Origin: Bacillus norwichensis
GTDB taxonomy: Bacteria; Bacillota; Bacilli; Bacillales; Bacillaceae_C
DNA length: 64,000 bases
Direction of reading: 5' to 3'
NCBI RefSeq assembly: GCF_014836955.1
Contig: NZ_JACSPV010000007.1
Span: 1 to 64,000 of the forward strand
Shown: positions 44,503-54,479 of the stretch, one piece after another
How positions within the stretch are numbered: position 1 is the stretch's first letter
Layout of the letters: every line of letters begins with the position of its first letter
The notes under the pieces: model-generated
Database searches by the model: none
The model's input: the letters and a program-made list of their open reading frames with translations, nothing else
What the model was told of the DNA's origin: nothing
Program-made: the position numbers and the translations under genes

Positions 44503-45462
44503 TTACTGGATGGCGCTTTCCACCTCTTTTGTACGAGAAACGTAACTGTGTAGTACCATGCCCGCTACAACAAGCAGCATACCAATCAAAGAAGCAGGTG
44601 CCGGCATAGGTGCACTCAATACAACTATTTCTCCCAGCAAAGCGTAAGGGACTTCAAGCGATTGCGTAGCTTCTACTGCAGCAAGCTTCCCCATGTTATC
44701 TTTAACAGCATCCGTCGCTTTAAAAAATAATATAGTAGCGATAACGCCAGACGAAATAGCAACGAGGAGAGCCTGTAACGTCTGTTCCTGTGAGGGAAGC
44801 GCTCCTGTTGCCAGCTCCCAGCCGGCAAGTATCAGCCAAAATGGCATGCTTCCAAGTGTCATGCCCAAAACCCGCTGGTACGTATCCATCCGTCCACCGC
44901 AGACCCCCATCATTTTTCTGTTTCCGAGGGGATAGGCAAAAGAAGATACCATTATCGGGATGACGCACAATAAGACATTTTGCAGGGAAAGCCCGTTCAT
45001 ATGCTCTAATTGCATCATAGCAATCCCGGCTAAAATGATCAACGACATGCTCAGTCCCCTATAGGGGATTTTTCCTCTTCTTGAAATATAGCCTGAAGAA
45101 GTCAGAATCGTTTCATAAAAAAGTGGTGCCAAAAGAGAGCCGGAAATAATCGTTATCTGAAATGTACTAGCAATTAACCAGCCTGGCCCATAGCCAGCGG
45201 CAAATGTAAGTGGAGCATAAAACAAGCCGAATCCCACAGTACTCCACAGGAGCCACTCCCCCAGATTCGTCTTCATCTCTTGAATCAGCTTTCGAAAATT
45301 TCCTCTGACCATAACTATTAGCACTAAAAAAGGCATCATGAATATATAACGAAGCGAGGCACTCCAAATCCAACTTCCGCCTGACAAATCCATTGCACGA
45401 TTAAAAGTAAAGGTGAAAGCAAAAAAGAAGGCGGCCACCACACCTAACAATATTGGCCTCAT
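44503..45462 (-). CDS. Drug/metabolite (EmrE-type) transporter
   Basis: 319 residues, ten hydrophobic segments in two EamA-like halves, starting RPILLGVVAAFFFAFTFTFN. The segment TDAVKDNMGKLAAVEATQSL near the C-terminal half is typical of the multidrug-resistance efflux transporter family of Bacillus. Monocistronic; 27 bases before the HAD gene in the same direction, so read-through is possible. Substrate unknown. Confidence 0.8.
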   Translation of the reverse strand: MRPILLGVVAAFFFAFTFTFNRAMDLSGGSWIWSASLRYIFMMPFLVLIVMVRGNFRKLIQEMKTNLGEWLLWSTVGFGLFYAPLTFAAGYGPGWLIASTFQITIISGSLLAPLFYETILTSSGYISRRGKIPYRGLSMSLIILAGIAMMQLEHMNGLSLQNVLLCVIPIMVSSFAYPLGNRKMMGVCGGRMDTYQRVLGMTLGSMPFWLILAGWELATGALPSQEQTLQALLVAISSGVIATILFFKATDAVKDNMGKLAAVEATQSLEVPYALLGEIVVLSAPMPAPASLIGMLLVVAGMVLHSYVSRTKEVESAIQ

Positions 45463-45639
45463 GAGGCTCTCCCCCTGTCATTTGCTTCGAAAAGCGAAAT
45501 ATCCAAACATTTACATTATACTATGGAATGATCGGTCATTAATATAGATGAAAATAATTTTATGAAGGATATGTTATTCTCTTGGAATACCGTTATATGA
45601 AAAAGTGAGAGGCAAATTTTGATGAGGGAGTTCGTCAAT

Positions 45640-45895
45640 CACATCGAAGAAAAACCTCGGTGAAGATGCTTTCTACAGCTTTGCGACGTGGGAAACATAT
45701 GCTTCCTTGAATATGCTGTGCCGCAGGAGCATATTCCCCCTGAATAAACTTCCACGTGACTTGATCCTTGCGCCAATGGCACTGGCAGGCTCAAAACGCA
45801 ACATCCTGTTGCTTCGCTTGCACTTGTACTTCCTGTACGTCGGCAGGATCAAAACGCGACGTCCTTTCGCTTCGCTTGTTCCTGTACGTCGTATT
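45640..45895. repeat. Dispersed repeat B, copy 1
   Basis: Two tandem units (45784-45841 and 45842-45890), each with GCAGG-TCAAAACGC, a short hairpin, GCTTCGCTTG and CCTGTACGTC. The first unit's hairpin is GCAACA-TCC-TGTTGC; elsewhere it is GCGAC...GTCGC, so both arms changed together. The preceding part (ACTTGATCCTTGCGCC at about 45760) recurs at 57600. No gene lies in 45463-45959. Confidence 0.65.
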
Positions 45896-45959
45896 TGGAC
45901 AAAGATTAAGCTTCCTTTGCTTAAAATTTTCCATACAAATTATACTTTACTCTAAAAAA

Positions 45960-46000
45960 AACACTTCCTGTCCCGGCTGCAAGCCAAGTCATGAAGTGTT
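45960..46000 (-). terminator. csbA terminator
   Basis: Read leftward: AACACTTC and GAAGTGTT stem with inner GGCT/AGCC pairing, followed by a T-run. It overlaps the end of csbA. Confidence 0.7.
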
Positions 46001-46228
46001 TTTCTTTCTCCTTTTATCTTTCATTAGGTTGACGATAAATAATCCTAACGTAAGAGACGCCGCCTCAATAATGATCAACCACCATTTATGCAAATATCCG
46101 TTGTATGCCGAAACAATAATCAAAGCAACAACCAAAAGAAAAGAAACCAAGCGATTGTACGTTATCCGTACGAAGAATATCATCATTAAAGCCGGTAAAA
46201 ATATAGCGGATAAGATTTTATCTATCAT
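45989..46228 (-). CDS. csbA: CsbA-like small membrane protein
   Basis: 79 residues, three hydrophobic segments; the pattern FVRITYNRLVSFLLVVALII then SAYNGY matches CsbA, a sigma-B-dependent membrane protein adjoining uvrB in B. subtilis. Here it is displaced about 7 kb from uvrB. Basic tail. Function unknown. Confidence 0.75.
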   Translation of the reverse strand: MIDKILSAIFLPALMMIFFVRITYNRLVSFLLVVALIIVSAYNGYLHKWWLIIIEAASLTLGLFIVNLMKDKRRKKNTS

Positions 46229-46306
46229 GACAATCCCCCATGCACATATTAAAAGCCTTATCTATATAGTTTTTCCGAAATTGCTAAAAAGTGCAAGTCT
46301 CTTTTT

Positions 46307-46951
46307 TCACCGGCTTCTGCTTTCTTCAATCATTCTTTCAGTTATAGCTGTCAACTCACTTTGTTCAATGAAACGCTCACGGAGCATCTCCGGCAATATT
46401 TGATCAAGAAAATATTGGACACACGTCATATTTTTGAACAAGAGAATTGTGCTTAAAGCTTCCTCATATATTTCCATAAACAACGGCTCCGGATTTTCCT
46501 TCTGGATCTCTCCGAAAGATTCATACAGTAGATCGATTTTATCAGCCACCGACAAAATCCGTCCTTCTAGTGTATCGTCCTTCCCTTCTTTAAACCGCCC
46601 CAAATAAACTTTTTGGAATTCCAATGGAAATTCCTTTTCCACGAATTTCCTTGTCATCTCTTCCTCCACTTCATTGAAAAGACGCTTTAATTCTTTAGAA
46701 GCATATTTAACCGGCGTCTTGATGTCTCCGGTAAAAAGCTCGGCATAGTCATGGTTCAAGGCTTTTTCATACAACAATCGCCAATCAACTTTTTGCCCGT
46801 CCATTTCTTCGACAGTTCCCAGAAACTGCGCAATTTTCGTCACTTTGAACGAATGACTGGCCACAGAGTGTTCTTGAAATTTAAATTTTCCCGGGCAGCG
46901 GTTTATTTTTTCTAAATCAGACAAACTTTTAAAATAATGATGGATCCCCAC
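46307..46951 (-). CDS. HD-domain nucleotidase, YfbR-like
   Basis: 214 residues from GTG 46951 (VGIHHYFKSLSDLEKINRCP), with AGGTGATT upstream; the longer frame to 46993 runs over a promoter (46984-47012). HD-domain ligands: H in EHSVASHSF, HD in NHDYAELFTGD, and the later VADKIDLLYE. Family members are 5'-deoxynucleotidases or related phosphohydrolases needing divalent metal. Probably in nucleotide pool cleanup. Confidence 0.8.
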   Translation of the reverse strand: MGIHHYFKSLSDLEKINRCPGKFKFQEHSVASHSFKVTKIAQFLGTVEEMDGQKVDWRLLYEKALNHDYAELFTGDIKTPVKYASKELKRLFNEVEEEMTRKFVEKEFPLEFQKVYLGRFKEGKDDTLEGRILSVADKIDLLYESFGEIQKENPEPLFMEIYEEALSTILLFKNMTCVQYFLDQILPEMLRERFIEQSELTAITERMIEESRSR

Positions 46952-46983
46952 TTGAATCACCTGCTGCTTTCTTATTTCGAAAG

Positions 46984-47012
46984 ATTGTACCACGAAGCCT
47001 TCCCATTATCAA
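46984..47012 (-). promoter_or_regulatory. Promoter of the HD-domain gene
   Basis: Read leftward: -35 TTGATA (47012-47007), 17-base spacer, -10 TACAAT (46989-46984). The -35 lies at the exact edge of repeat A copy 2. Confidence 0.75.
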
Positions 47013-47203
47013 ATACGCCTTGGCGTATTTTGCGCCCAGATTTTATCGAGCTCCGCTTGATAAATTTCCTCTGAAAATCTGTGGCATCCGCCGGAGGCTT
47101 TAACTTTATTCAGCCAGGGTTTGAACCCCCACTGAATGGAATGCTAATATGCATTCATCTCACCACTTACAGAAGTGGGAGACTTCTGCTGAATGAAGTT
47201 AAA
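47011..47203 (-). repeat. Dispersed repeat A, copy 2
   Basis: The most complete copy. One end is the 20-base palindrome AAATACGCCTTGGCGTATTT (47011-47030); the other has CAGAAG-TCTCCCA-CTTCTG just inside TAACTTCATT. Inner hairpin TATCGAGC-TCC-GCTTGATA (8 pairs with one G-U). It lies between the phoU terminator and the HD-domain gene promoter. No ORF. Confidence 0.7.
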
Positions 47204-47210
47204 ATCAAAA

Positions 47211-47234
47211 GGACTTTTCCACCGGAAAAAGTCC
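47211..47234 (-). terminator. Terminator of the pst-phoU operon
   Basis: Read leftward: GGACTTTTTCC-GGT-GGAAAAGTCC followed by TTTTGATTTT. Confidence 0.8.
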
Positions 47235-47242
47235 CTGACTGT

Positions 47243-47902
47243 TTATTGATTCAACTCCACTTTCTTACCTGAGTCCATGTACACAATCCACTCACAAATA
47301 TTGGTGACATAATCGCCAATTCGTTCCAAATATTGTGCTGTAAGCAGAAGGTGGGTCGACTGATTGATCAATGATTGATCCTTCATCATTAACCCAATCA
47401 GGTCAGTAAAAATTTCTTTATACAAAGCATCCACTTCATCATCGCGGTTCGCTATGACCTTCGCTTTATCCATATCCATATGGATGTACGCGTCTAATGC
47501 ATCTCGAACCATATCCTGAACCAGTTTACCCATTTTAGGAATATCAATAAGCGGTTTTGCATAAATCTCGCCTTGCAGCCTCACCGTCGTTTTGGCGATA
47601 CTCACTGCATGATCGGCTATACGTTCAAGGTCTGTCGAAACCTTAAGTGTAGTCGCAATCCTTCGAAGATCACTTCCCACCGGTTGTTGCAAGGCAATCA
47701 ATGTAAAACATTTTCTTTCGATTTCCATTTCCGCATCATTGATTTCCCTGTCGCCGTCAATTACCTCTTGAGCAAGCTTTACATCTTTATCAACCAATGC
47801 TTTTACTGCTTGATAAAGCGCTTCTTCCACCAGCATCCCCATCGTGAGCAGCCGATGATGCAAGCTTTGCAGTTGCTCATCAAATTGGTTTCTGACTGCC
47901 AT
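47243..47902 (-). CDS. phoU: Phosphate-signalling regulator PhoU
   Basis: 219-residue two-repeat three-helix-bundle protein. Each half carries metal-binding E/D-rich helices (RKCFTLIALQQPVGSDLRRI and the related second half ending YLERIGDYVTNICEWIVY). PhoU connects the Pst transporter with the PhoR kinase and damps the phosphate-starvation response. Last gene of the pst operon, 23 bases after pstB. Confidence 0.96.
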   Translation of the reverse strand: MAVRNQFDEQLQSLHHRLLTMGMLVEEALYQAVKALVDKDVKLAQEVIDGDREINDAEMEIERKCFTLIALQQPVGSDLRRIATTLKVSTDLERIADHAVSIAKTTVRLQGEIYAKPLIDIPKMGKLVQDMVRDALDAYIHMDMDKAKVIANRDDEVDALYKEIFTDLIGLMMKDQSLINQSTHLLLTAQYLERIGDYVTNICEWIVYMDSGKKVELNQ

Positions 47903-47925
47903 CTGCCAGCCTCCTTTTTATCATT

Positions 47926-48738
47926 TTATCCAAATCGTCCTGTTATATAGTCCTCTGTCCGTTTATCATGCGGATTGGAGAACATAGCTGACGTCTTGTT
48001 AAATTCAATCAATTCTCCATTTAAGAAAAAAGCAGTCTTATCTGAAATGCGCGCCGCCTGCTGCATATTGTGCGTCACAATAATAATGCTGAAGTTTTCC
48101 TTCAACTCCTGAACCAACTCTTCCACTTTTAAAGTAGAAATAGGGTCAAGGGCAGAAGTCGGTTCATCCATCAAAATGACATCCGGCTCAATCGCAAGAC
48201 ATCTTGCGATACAAAGCCGTTGCTGCTGACCTCCCGAAAGTCCGAAGGCATTTTCATTCAGCCTGTCTTTCACTTCATCCCAAAGCGCAGCTCCCTGCAA
48301 GCTTCTTTCCACAATCTCATTCAATATCTTTTTGTCCCGAATTCCATGAATTCGCGGGCCGTAAACGACGTTTTCATAAATTGATTTTGGGAACGGATTG
48401 GGTTTTTGAAAGACCATTCCTACTCTGGTCCTTAGTTCTTCAACACCAAATTTATGATCCAAAATATTCTTCCCTCTATATAGCAATTCTCCAGTCATTT
48501 TCACTGAAGGAACAAGCTCTACCATCCGATTCAGAGACTTGATGAACGTTGATTTTCCACATCCAGATGGTCCAATAATCGCTGTGATCTCATTTTCCGC
48601 TATTTTAAAATCTATCTCTTTCAGAGCATGCTTTTCCCCATACCAGAGATTAAAGCTTTTCGCTTGAAAGACTTCCTCTTTCTGTACCTGAATATCCGGT
48701 TTGACTGTTTGTTCCTCCCTAACCAATGTTGTAATCAA
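47926..48738 (-). CDS. pstB: Phosphate ABC transporter ATPase PstB
   Basis: 270 residues. Walker [10 protein letters not shown] (56-64), Q-loop [18 protein letters not shown], signature LSGGQQQR, Walker [15 protein letters not shown]. Energises phosphate uptake with PstC and PstA. AGGGG site before ATG. The N-terminal 25 residues are longer than in the minimal enzyme. Confidence 0.97.
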   Translation of the reverse strand: MITTLVREEQTVKPDIQVQKEEVFQAKSFNLWYGEKHALKEIDFKIAENEITAIIGPSGCGKSTFIKSLNRMVELVPSVKMTGELLYRGKNILDHKFGVEELRTRVGMVFQKPNPFPKSIYENVVYGPRIHGIRDKKILNEIVERSLQGAALWDEVKDRLNENAFGLSGGQQQRLCIARCLAIEPDVILMDEPTSALDPISTLKVEELVQELKENFSIIIVTHNMQQAARISDKTAFFLNGELIEFNKTSAMFSNPHDKRTEDYITGRFG

Positions 48739-48752
48739 ATTGACCCCTCCAA

Positions 48753-49631
48753 TTAATAACGCTTGGAAAATTTATTTCTAATGATAATGGCAATGGAATT
48801 CATCAAAAGCAGCATGAGAAGCAGAACAATTATTCCTGCTGCCGCTACGTCATGAAATGCAACCTGCGGTCTGCTGGTCCAGTTGAAAATTTGAATAGGC
48901 ATGACGGTGAATCCAGACCAAATACTTTCTGGTACAAAGGCAACAAACGTCAGTGCTCCAATCATAATAAGCGGAGCTGTCTCGCCGACTGCACGTGATA
49001 ATGCCAGTATTCCACCTGTTAAGATGCCTGGAATCGCCGCCGGCAAAATAACACGGCGGATAGTTTGCCATTTTGTAGCCCCCATTCCGTATGATGCTTC
49101 CTGCAGCTCTTTCGGGACTGCGCGAATCGCTTCCTGCGAAGCTACAACAATAATAGGGAGAATCAAAAGGCTCATGGTCAATCCACCGGCGAGAACGCTC
49201 CTCCCCATTTCCATCATCCGTACAAAAACAGTTAATCCCAATAACCCGAAAACGATGGACGGAACGCCTGCCAAATTCGAGATATTCATTTGAATAAAGC
49301 GAGTAAACCTGTTTTTCTTCGCATACAATTCAAGGTAGATTGCACAACCAACGCCCAGTACAATGGACACTGGACCAGTGATGGCCACCAGCCAAATCGT
49401 ACCGAATATGGCAGCTTTGATACCAGCATCTTCTGGCCTGCGTGAAGCAAAGCTTGTAAGGAAATCAACATCCAAATAGCTGTACCCTTGGGAAAATATC
49501 CGGTAAATCAAAATCCCTAATACAAGTAACCCAACTGATGTAGCAAGCATGAACAGCCATTTCGACAATCTGTTTTTTAAAAGACGAAAACCAGTCCTTT
49601 TCACTACTTTCTCATCATTTATCAATTCCAT
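48753..49631 (-). CDS. pstA: Phosphate ABC transporter permease PstA
   Basis: 292 residues, six membrane helices; permease signature at [20 protein letters not shown] (about 177-196), which contacts PstB. The start codon shares a base with the pstC stop. Forms the channel with PstC. Confidence 0.96.
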   Translation of the reverse strand: MELINDEKVVKRTGFRLLKNRLSKWLFMLATSVGLLVLGILIYRIFSQGYSYLDVDFLTSFASRRPEDAGIKAAIFGTIWLVAITGPVSIVLGVGCAIYLELYAKKNRFTRFIQMNISNLAGVPSIVFGLLGLTVFVRMMEMGRSVLAGGLTMSLLILPIIVVASQEAIRAVPKELQEASYGMGATKWQTIRRVILPAAIPGILTGGILALSRAVGETAPLIMIGALTFVAFVPESIWSGFTVMPIQIFNWTSRPQVAFHDVAAAGIIVLLLMLLLMNSIAIIIRNKFSKRY

Positions 49632-50578
49632 TAATACTCCTCCCTAAAGCGCTTGGAGATCCATTGGGCAATGATGTTCATGAAGAGTGTAAAAATGAAC
49701 AGCGCCATTCCAACCGCATAAATGCTGTAGTAGATTGTGGAGCCATATGAAGCATCCCCAAGGCTCACTTGCACAATATAAGCGGTCATCGTCTGGATGG
49801 TTTCCGTCGGATCAAAGGTCAGATTTGGTTTTGAACCACCTGCGATTGTGACAATCATCGTTTCACCAATTGCACGGGAGATCCCCAGAACACATGAAGC
49901 GACAATACCGGACAACGCAGCAGGCAAAACTACTTTTAAAGACACTTCCAATTTGGTTGACCCCATTGCCAATGCGCCTTCCCTCATTGACTGCGGGACT
50001 GAACTCATCGCATCTTCAGAAAGGGAGGCAATCATTGGAATTATCATAATTCCAATAACAATTCCTGGACTTAATGCATTAAAAAACTGTAGGTTCGGCA
50101 CAATTTTTTGCAAAAGAGGCGTAACAAAAGTTAGGGCGAAAAAGCCGTAAACGATCGTCGGAATCCCTGCGAGGACTTCCAAAATGGGTTTCACAATTTT
50201 CCTAACACGATCACTCGCATATTCACTTAGATAGATGGCTGTTGCAAGACCAATCGGAATCGCAACAATCATAGCTATCACAGCTACCAGCAATGTCCCC
50301 GAAACCAAAGGAGCTATACCATATTGTGGATCAGCTTCGAAAAATGGAAACCACTCTTTGTTGGTAATAAATTCTATTATGTTAACACGTTCAAAAAACG
50401 TAATTGTTTCCACTAGTAATGTAATAACGATCCCAATCGTTGTTAAAATAGAAATAACTGCCATTGTAAAAAGAAAAATGGGGACACATCTTTCAATCAT
50501 CCCCTGCTTAAACTTAGACTTTCTTTTATTTTCTTCAATGAGTGCGGCAACTGATTTTCTTTCCGCTTTTAACTCCAT
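49631..50578 (-). CDS. pstC: Phosphate ABC transporter permease PstC
   Basis: 315 residues, six membrane helices; coupling signature REGALAMGSTKLEVSLKVVL (about 207-226) and GISRAIGETMIVTIAGG. Overlaps pstA by one base. Separated from pstS by a strong hairpin that may reduce its expression relative to pstS. Confidence 0.96.
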   Translation of the reverse strand: MELKAERKSVAALIEENKRKSKFKQGMIERCVPIFLFTMAVISILTTIGIVITLLVETITFFERVNIIEFITNKEWFPFFEADPQYGIAPLVSGTLLVAVIAMIVAIPIGLATAIYLSEYASDRVRKIVKPILEVLAGIPTIVYGFFALTFVTPLLQKIVPNLQFFNALSPGIVIGIMIIPMIASLSEDAMSSVPQSMREGALAMGSTKLEVSLKVVLPAALSGIVASCVLGISRAIGETMIVTIAGGSKPNLTFDPTETIQTMTAYIVQVSLGDASYGSTIYYSIYAVGMALFIFTLFMNIIAQWISKRFREEY

Positions 50579-50611
50579 AAGGAAAACTCCTCACTATTTT
50601 CATAGTAAAGG

Positions 50612-50631
50612 GAGAGGGGGCTCCCCCTCTC
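50612..50631 (-). promoter_or_regulatory. Intercistronic hairpin between pstS and pstC
   Basis: GAGAGGGGG and CCCCCTCTC pair perfectly around two bases. It lacks a long T-run, so it likely stabilises the pstS transcript or attenuates the downstream genes. Confidence 0.65.
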
Positions 50632-50642
50632 ACCTGATCATA

Positions 50643-51635
50643 TTACTTTGAAGCTTCTTCCAGTTTTTCAAGTGCTGCTTTATATTCATCATCTTTAAGG
50701 CTGATATAACCAACTTCTTCAGCTAGAGTACCGGCATTTTCAAGAGCGAATTTAGCATACTCGTAAACTTGTGGTTTCTCTTTCAATGCTTTATTGCTAG
50801 CATAGAAGTACAATGGACGGGAAAGCGGCTCATATACACCGTTCATGATCGTGTCATGGTCTGGAGTGATTGCCTCTCCTTTACTATTAACGATTGGTAC
50901 AACCTTTAGATTGTCCTTATTCTCAGCGTAGTATGAGAACCCGAAAAATCCGATTCCGCCTTTGTCTCCCATTACACCTTGCACAAGTACATTATCATCT
51001 TCAGATAATGTAGCATCTTTTCTCATTTGCTCTTCTTCAAGAATCACTTCATTCCAGTAATCATAGGTACCGGAGTCTGTACCTGGGCTGAAGAATGTAA
51101 TCGGCTCTTTTGGCCAGCCATCACGGACATCCGCCCATGTCTTCACTTTCCCATCTTCCAGCCACATGTTTTTCAATTCATCAATAGTCAGCTGATCGAC
51201 GAAGTCGTTATCTTTATTTACTACGACAGATATGCCGTCATAAGCGATTTCGAATTCTGTATAGTCAATTCCTGCTTCTTCCAACAGCTTCGCCTCTTCG
51301 TCCTTTATCGGGCGTGAAGCATTACTGATGTCCGTTTCTCCTGCTATAAATTTTTTAAATCCGCCCCCGGTTCCAGAAACACCCACCGGCGCCTTGACAT
51401 CCGGCTGATCCGCAGCAAATTCCTCGGATACGGCTTCCATAATTGGGAAAACAGTTGAAGATCCATCAATGCCGACAGAACCCGTCAACTTATCATTGGA
51501 TGTTTCTTCTACGTTCGAAATATTATTTTCATTTCCCTCTGCATTGCTGCTTGTACTGCCATCACCATTTCCACACCCTGCAAATAAAAGAGCTGAAGAT
51601 AAGGTGACTGTCGCAAACGCGGCTTTCAATTTCAT
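50643..51635 (-). CDS. pstS: Phosphate-binding lipoprotein PstS
   Basis: 330 residues; signal peptide with lipobox LFAGC (Cys20). Phosphate-binding loops [36 protein letters not shown] and [14 protein letters not shown] are typical. Anchored outside the membrane by Lgt, it captures phosphate for PstCA-B. First gene of the operon, behind two PhoP-box repeats. Confidence 0.97.
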   Translation of the reverse strand: MKLKAAFATVTLSSALLFAGCGNGDGSTSSNAEGNENNISNVEETSNDKLTGSVGIDGSSTVFPIMEAVSEEFAADQPDVKAPVGVSGTGGGFKKFIAGETDISNASRPIKDEEAKLLEEAGIDYTEFEIAYDGISVVVNKDNDFVDQLTIDELKNMWLEDGKVKTWADVRDGWPKEPITFFSPGTDSGTYDYWNEVILEEEQMRKDATLSEDDNVLVQGVMGDKGGIGFFGFSYYAENKDNLKVVPIVNSKGEAITPDHDTIMNGVYEPLSRPLYFYASNKALKEKPQVYEYAKFALENAGTLAEEVGYISLKDDEYKAALEKLEEASK

Positions 51636-51715
51636 TCGTCATTTTCCCCCTAATATTCTTTGTTCGATTTCAATGAACATGTTACTCTCCCTATATCAAT
51701 TTTCGATGAACGCAA

Positions 51716-51732
51716 TGTAAAGATTATGTAAA
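51716..51732 (-). promoter_or_regulatory. PhoP box upstream of pstS
   Basis: Read leftward, two TTTACA hexamers with exactly 11-base periodicity (51732-51727 and 51721-51716). This is the PhoP direct-repeat pattern, so the pst operon should be induced by PhoP-P under phosphate starvation. Nothing else supported in 51636-51962. Confidence 0.75.
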
Positions 51733-51962
51733 GGTGGCGTTGAAGCCATTCTACAGGGGGTTTTAGCGCATTTTTACAATCGTATTCGTGCAGTTTCGAG
51801 CATTTCTCTGGAGATCCGATAGAACAAATCTATTTGTTCTATCACGAATCATAACCAGTCATATTTCCTGTCATCTTCAATCAATTCCTCAAAATCTTTA
51901 ATTTGATCATGCCTAGACTGATCCATCGTAAGTCAGAACACAGCATTTCCTCCAACCTAAAA

Positions 51963-51993
51963 AATCCTCGCTCCCTTCTCGGGTGCGAGGATT
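51963..51993 (-). terminator. Terminator of phoP-phoR
   Basis: Read leftward: AATCCTCGC and GCGAGGATT stem followed by a T-run; overlaps the phoR stop codon. Confidence 0.8.
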
Positions 51994-53755
51994 ATTGCTC
52001 CTTCGGCAGTGTCACTATAAATTCTGTCCCTCTGCCTTCTTCACTTTTTACGTCAATTTTTCCTTGGTGTGATTCCACCAAGTGTTTCACAATCGCAAGG
52101 CCAAGGCCGGTTCCGCCCGAATTCCGGGCTCTTCCCTTGTCCACTCTATAGAAACGCTCAAACAAGCGTGGCAAATCTTTTTGGGCGATACCGATTCCCG
52201 TATCTTTAACGCTGATTGCAACCTCTTCTCCTTTATCTTTAAGAGAGACCGCAATCTTTCCACCTGCTGGAGTATAGGAAACTGCATTAGAGACAAGGTT
52301 CAGAATGATTTGCTGAATCCGATCCTTTTCCCCTTTGATCCAGCACTCCCTTTCCTCCGGCAAGAGAAGTTCCAATCCTTTTGTCTCAACATCTTTTCTC
52401 ACCATATCTGCGACTCGATCAACAACCTCCGCCACGTTGACAGTTTCCAACTCAAGCGGAATCATATGTTGTTCGATTGTTGACAGATGAAGAATATCAT
52501 TAATCAGCCGATGAAGTCGCTCACTTTCTTTATGAATGATGCTGAGGAAATGGTGGAGCGCTTCTTTATCTTCCATTGCTCCATCAAGTAAGGTTTCCGT
52601 AAAACCTTTGACCGAAGTAATTGGCGTTTTCAATTCATGGGAAACATTCGAAATGAATTCACTTCTCATTTTTTCAAGCCTGCGAATGTCGGTGATATCG
52701 TGAAGCACGGCCACAATTCCTTTTAACTCGCCGTTTTCTCCAACATATGGCGCAAGATGTACATCGAGTATCCGCTCATTCGGATAATAAAATTGGATCT
52801 CATCCCTTATTTCCGTTTGTTCATTTAGGCATCGGTCAATCAGCCTGCTCAATCCCGCATTTTTGACGACTTCCACTTGCTGTTTTCCGGTAAAATCTTC
52901 ATGATCCGAATCTAACATAGAGCCAATCGCACGATTGGCAAGTAAAATTTTTCCGTTCTTGTCCACCAAAAGTACACCGCTCATCATATTGCGCAGAACT
53001 CCTGAAAGCTGCTGCTCGTTTTCCTGGATTGTTTCCATCTGACTTTTCAGGCTAGCAGCAAGCACATTGATGGCATTAGCAAGCTGGCCCAACTCTCCTT
53101 TAGGCCTCATCCGTACTCTCGCAGTATAGTCCTTATCTCTTAACTTTTGAGATACAAACATCATTTCTTCAACTGGCTTGGCGATTCCTTTGGCGATTCT
53201 GATCCCAATCAGCGCAGTCAGCAGAAGGGCAACAAATAGAACGAATGTTAAAGTGTTTCTAAGATGCGTAATGGCTTTCTCAATGTTTTCGAGAGAAAGG
53301 GCCACTCTCACAACACCTTTGACCTCTCCATCAATTTTTACAGGAATGGCCGTATACATCATGCTGTATCCAAGCGTTTCGCTATATCTCGTCGATATGC
53401 CGGATTCCTTTCCTTCCTTTAGTACCTGTCTAACTTCCGGACGACTCGCATGGCTTTCCATACTAGAGGGATTATCTTCGGAATCTGCCAATACCTGTCC
53501 ATTGCGATCGATAACAGTCACTCGCGCCGTCACCGGAGCGGCCAGTTCCTTTACTTTAGACTGCAAATCTTGCTGCTCAATCCCGTTTAGCTCCAGTGCC
53601 CGCAAAACGAGATGAGCTGTTTGGTTAAGCTGACTTTCTTTTAAATCCATATATGTATTTTTCATTGTATTGGCCAAAAAGAGGCCGGACCCCAGCAGGG
53701 CAAAAAACATTAAAAGAAAAAAAGAAAATGTAATACGCACCCATAGCTTATGCAT
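51992..53755 (-). CDS. phoR: Phosphate sensor histidine kinase PhoR/PnpS
   Basis: 587 residues: membrane helix (about 8-28), extracytoplasmic sensor domain (about 30-160), second helix (about 166-186), HAMP, PAS (about 245-350), HisKA with phospho-acceptor in FISNVSHELKTPITS, and HATPase motifs (QIILNLVSNAVSYT, VKDTGIGIA, GTGLGLAIV). The start is two bases after the phoP stop. With PhoP it forms the phosphate-starvation two-component system. Confidence 0.94.
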   Translation of the reverse strand: MHKLWVRITFSFFLLMFFALLGSGLFLANTMKNTYMDLKESQLNQTAHLVLRALELNGIEQQDLQSKVKELAAPVTARVTVIDRNGQVLADSEDNPSSMESHASRPEVRQVLKEGKESGISTRYSETLGYSMMYTAIPVKIDGEVKGVVRVALSLENIEKAITHLRNTLTFVLFVALLLTALIGIRIAKGIAKPVEEMMFVSQKLRDKDYTARVRMRPKGELGQLANAINVLAASLKSQMETIQENEQQLSGVLRNMMSGVLLVDKNGKILLANRAIGSMLDSDHEDFTGKQQVEVVKNAGLSRLIDRCLNEQTEIRDEIQFYYPNERILDVHLAPYVGENGELKGIVAVLHDITDIRRLEKMRSEFISNVSHELKTPITSVKGFTETLLDGAMEDKEALHHFLSIIHKESERLHRLINDILHLSTIEQHMIPLELETVNVAEVVDRVADMVRKDVETKGLELLLPEERECWIKGEKDRIQQIILNLVSNAVSYTPAGGKIAVSLKDKGEEVAISVKDTGIGIAQKDLPRLFERFYRVDKGRARNSGGTGLGLAIVKHLVESHQGKIDVKSEEGRGTEFIVTLPKEQ

Positions 53756-53757
53756 CC

Positions 53758-54465
53758 TTAAGGCCTCTCCATTTTATAGCCGAATCCACGAATTGTTTTA
53801 ATATAGCGGGGATGCCGTGTATCTTCTTCAATTTTTTCCCGCAAATTGCTAATATGAACATCAACAATCCGCGAATCTCCAATAAAATCGTAATTCCAAA
53901 TGGCGTCTAAAAGCTGTGTCCTACTCAGAACTTTCCCTTCATTTGAAGCAAGATACAATAAAAGCTCAAATTCCTTTGGAGTCAGTTCAAGTTTGTCTCC
54001 ATCCAGCAAGGCTTCGTATCTTTCAGGATAAATCGTAACCTGACCTAATTCCACGACAGGTTCAGGAGCTTTGTCCGTAACAGTGCTGCTTTCCTCAAAG
54101 GATTTTGTTCTTCGCAAAATGGCTTTCACCCGTGCAACCACTTCGCGCGGACTGAATGGCTTAGTCAAATAATCATCTGCCCCGAGCTCCAGCCCAAGCA
54201 CTTTATCAAATTCATCACCACGGGCTGTAAGCATTAAAATAGGAGTATTTACTTTTTCCTGGCGAAGGGTCTTACATACATCCATTCCATCCATGCCAGG
54301 AAGCATCAAATCCAGAATCATTAGATCCGGACGCTCTTCCATAGCCTTTTTCAGGCCCTCAGTACCATCCGAAGCCGTCAGTACTGAGAAGCCTGCTTTT
54401 TCAAGATTATACTGAAGTAATGTTGCAATTGATGGCTCATCTTCTACAACTAAAATTCGTTCCAT
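53758..54465 (-). CDS. phoP: Phosphate response regulator PhoP/PnpR
   Basis: 235 residues from ATG 54465 (MERILVVEDEPSIATLLQYN), chosen because AGGAGG lies 9 bases upstream. Receiver domain with acidic pocket VEDEPS and phospho-acceptor in DLMILDLMLPG, then an OmpR-type winged helix (ELTPKEFELLLYLA, VDVHISNLREKIE). Activates pstS via the TTTACA repeats. It follows the metal ATPase gene by 14 bases, so it may also be read from that promoter. Confidence 0.94.
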   Translation of the reverse strand: MERILVVEDEPSIATLLQYNLEKAGFSVLTASDGTEGLKKAMEERPDLMILDLMLPGMDGMDVCKTLRQEKVNTPILMLTARGDEFDKVLGLELGADDYLTKPFSPREVVARVKAILRRTKSFEESSTVTDKAPEPVVELGQVTIYPERYEALLDGDKLELTPKEFELLLYLASNEGKVLSRTQLLDAIWNYDFIGDSRIVDVHISNLREKIEEDTRHPRYIKTIRGFGYKMERP

Positions 54466-54479
54466 TTTTCTCAGCCTCC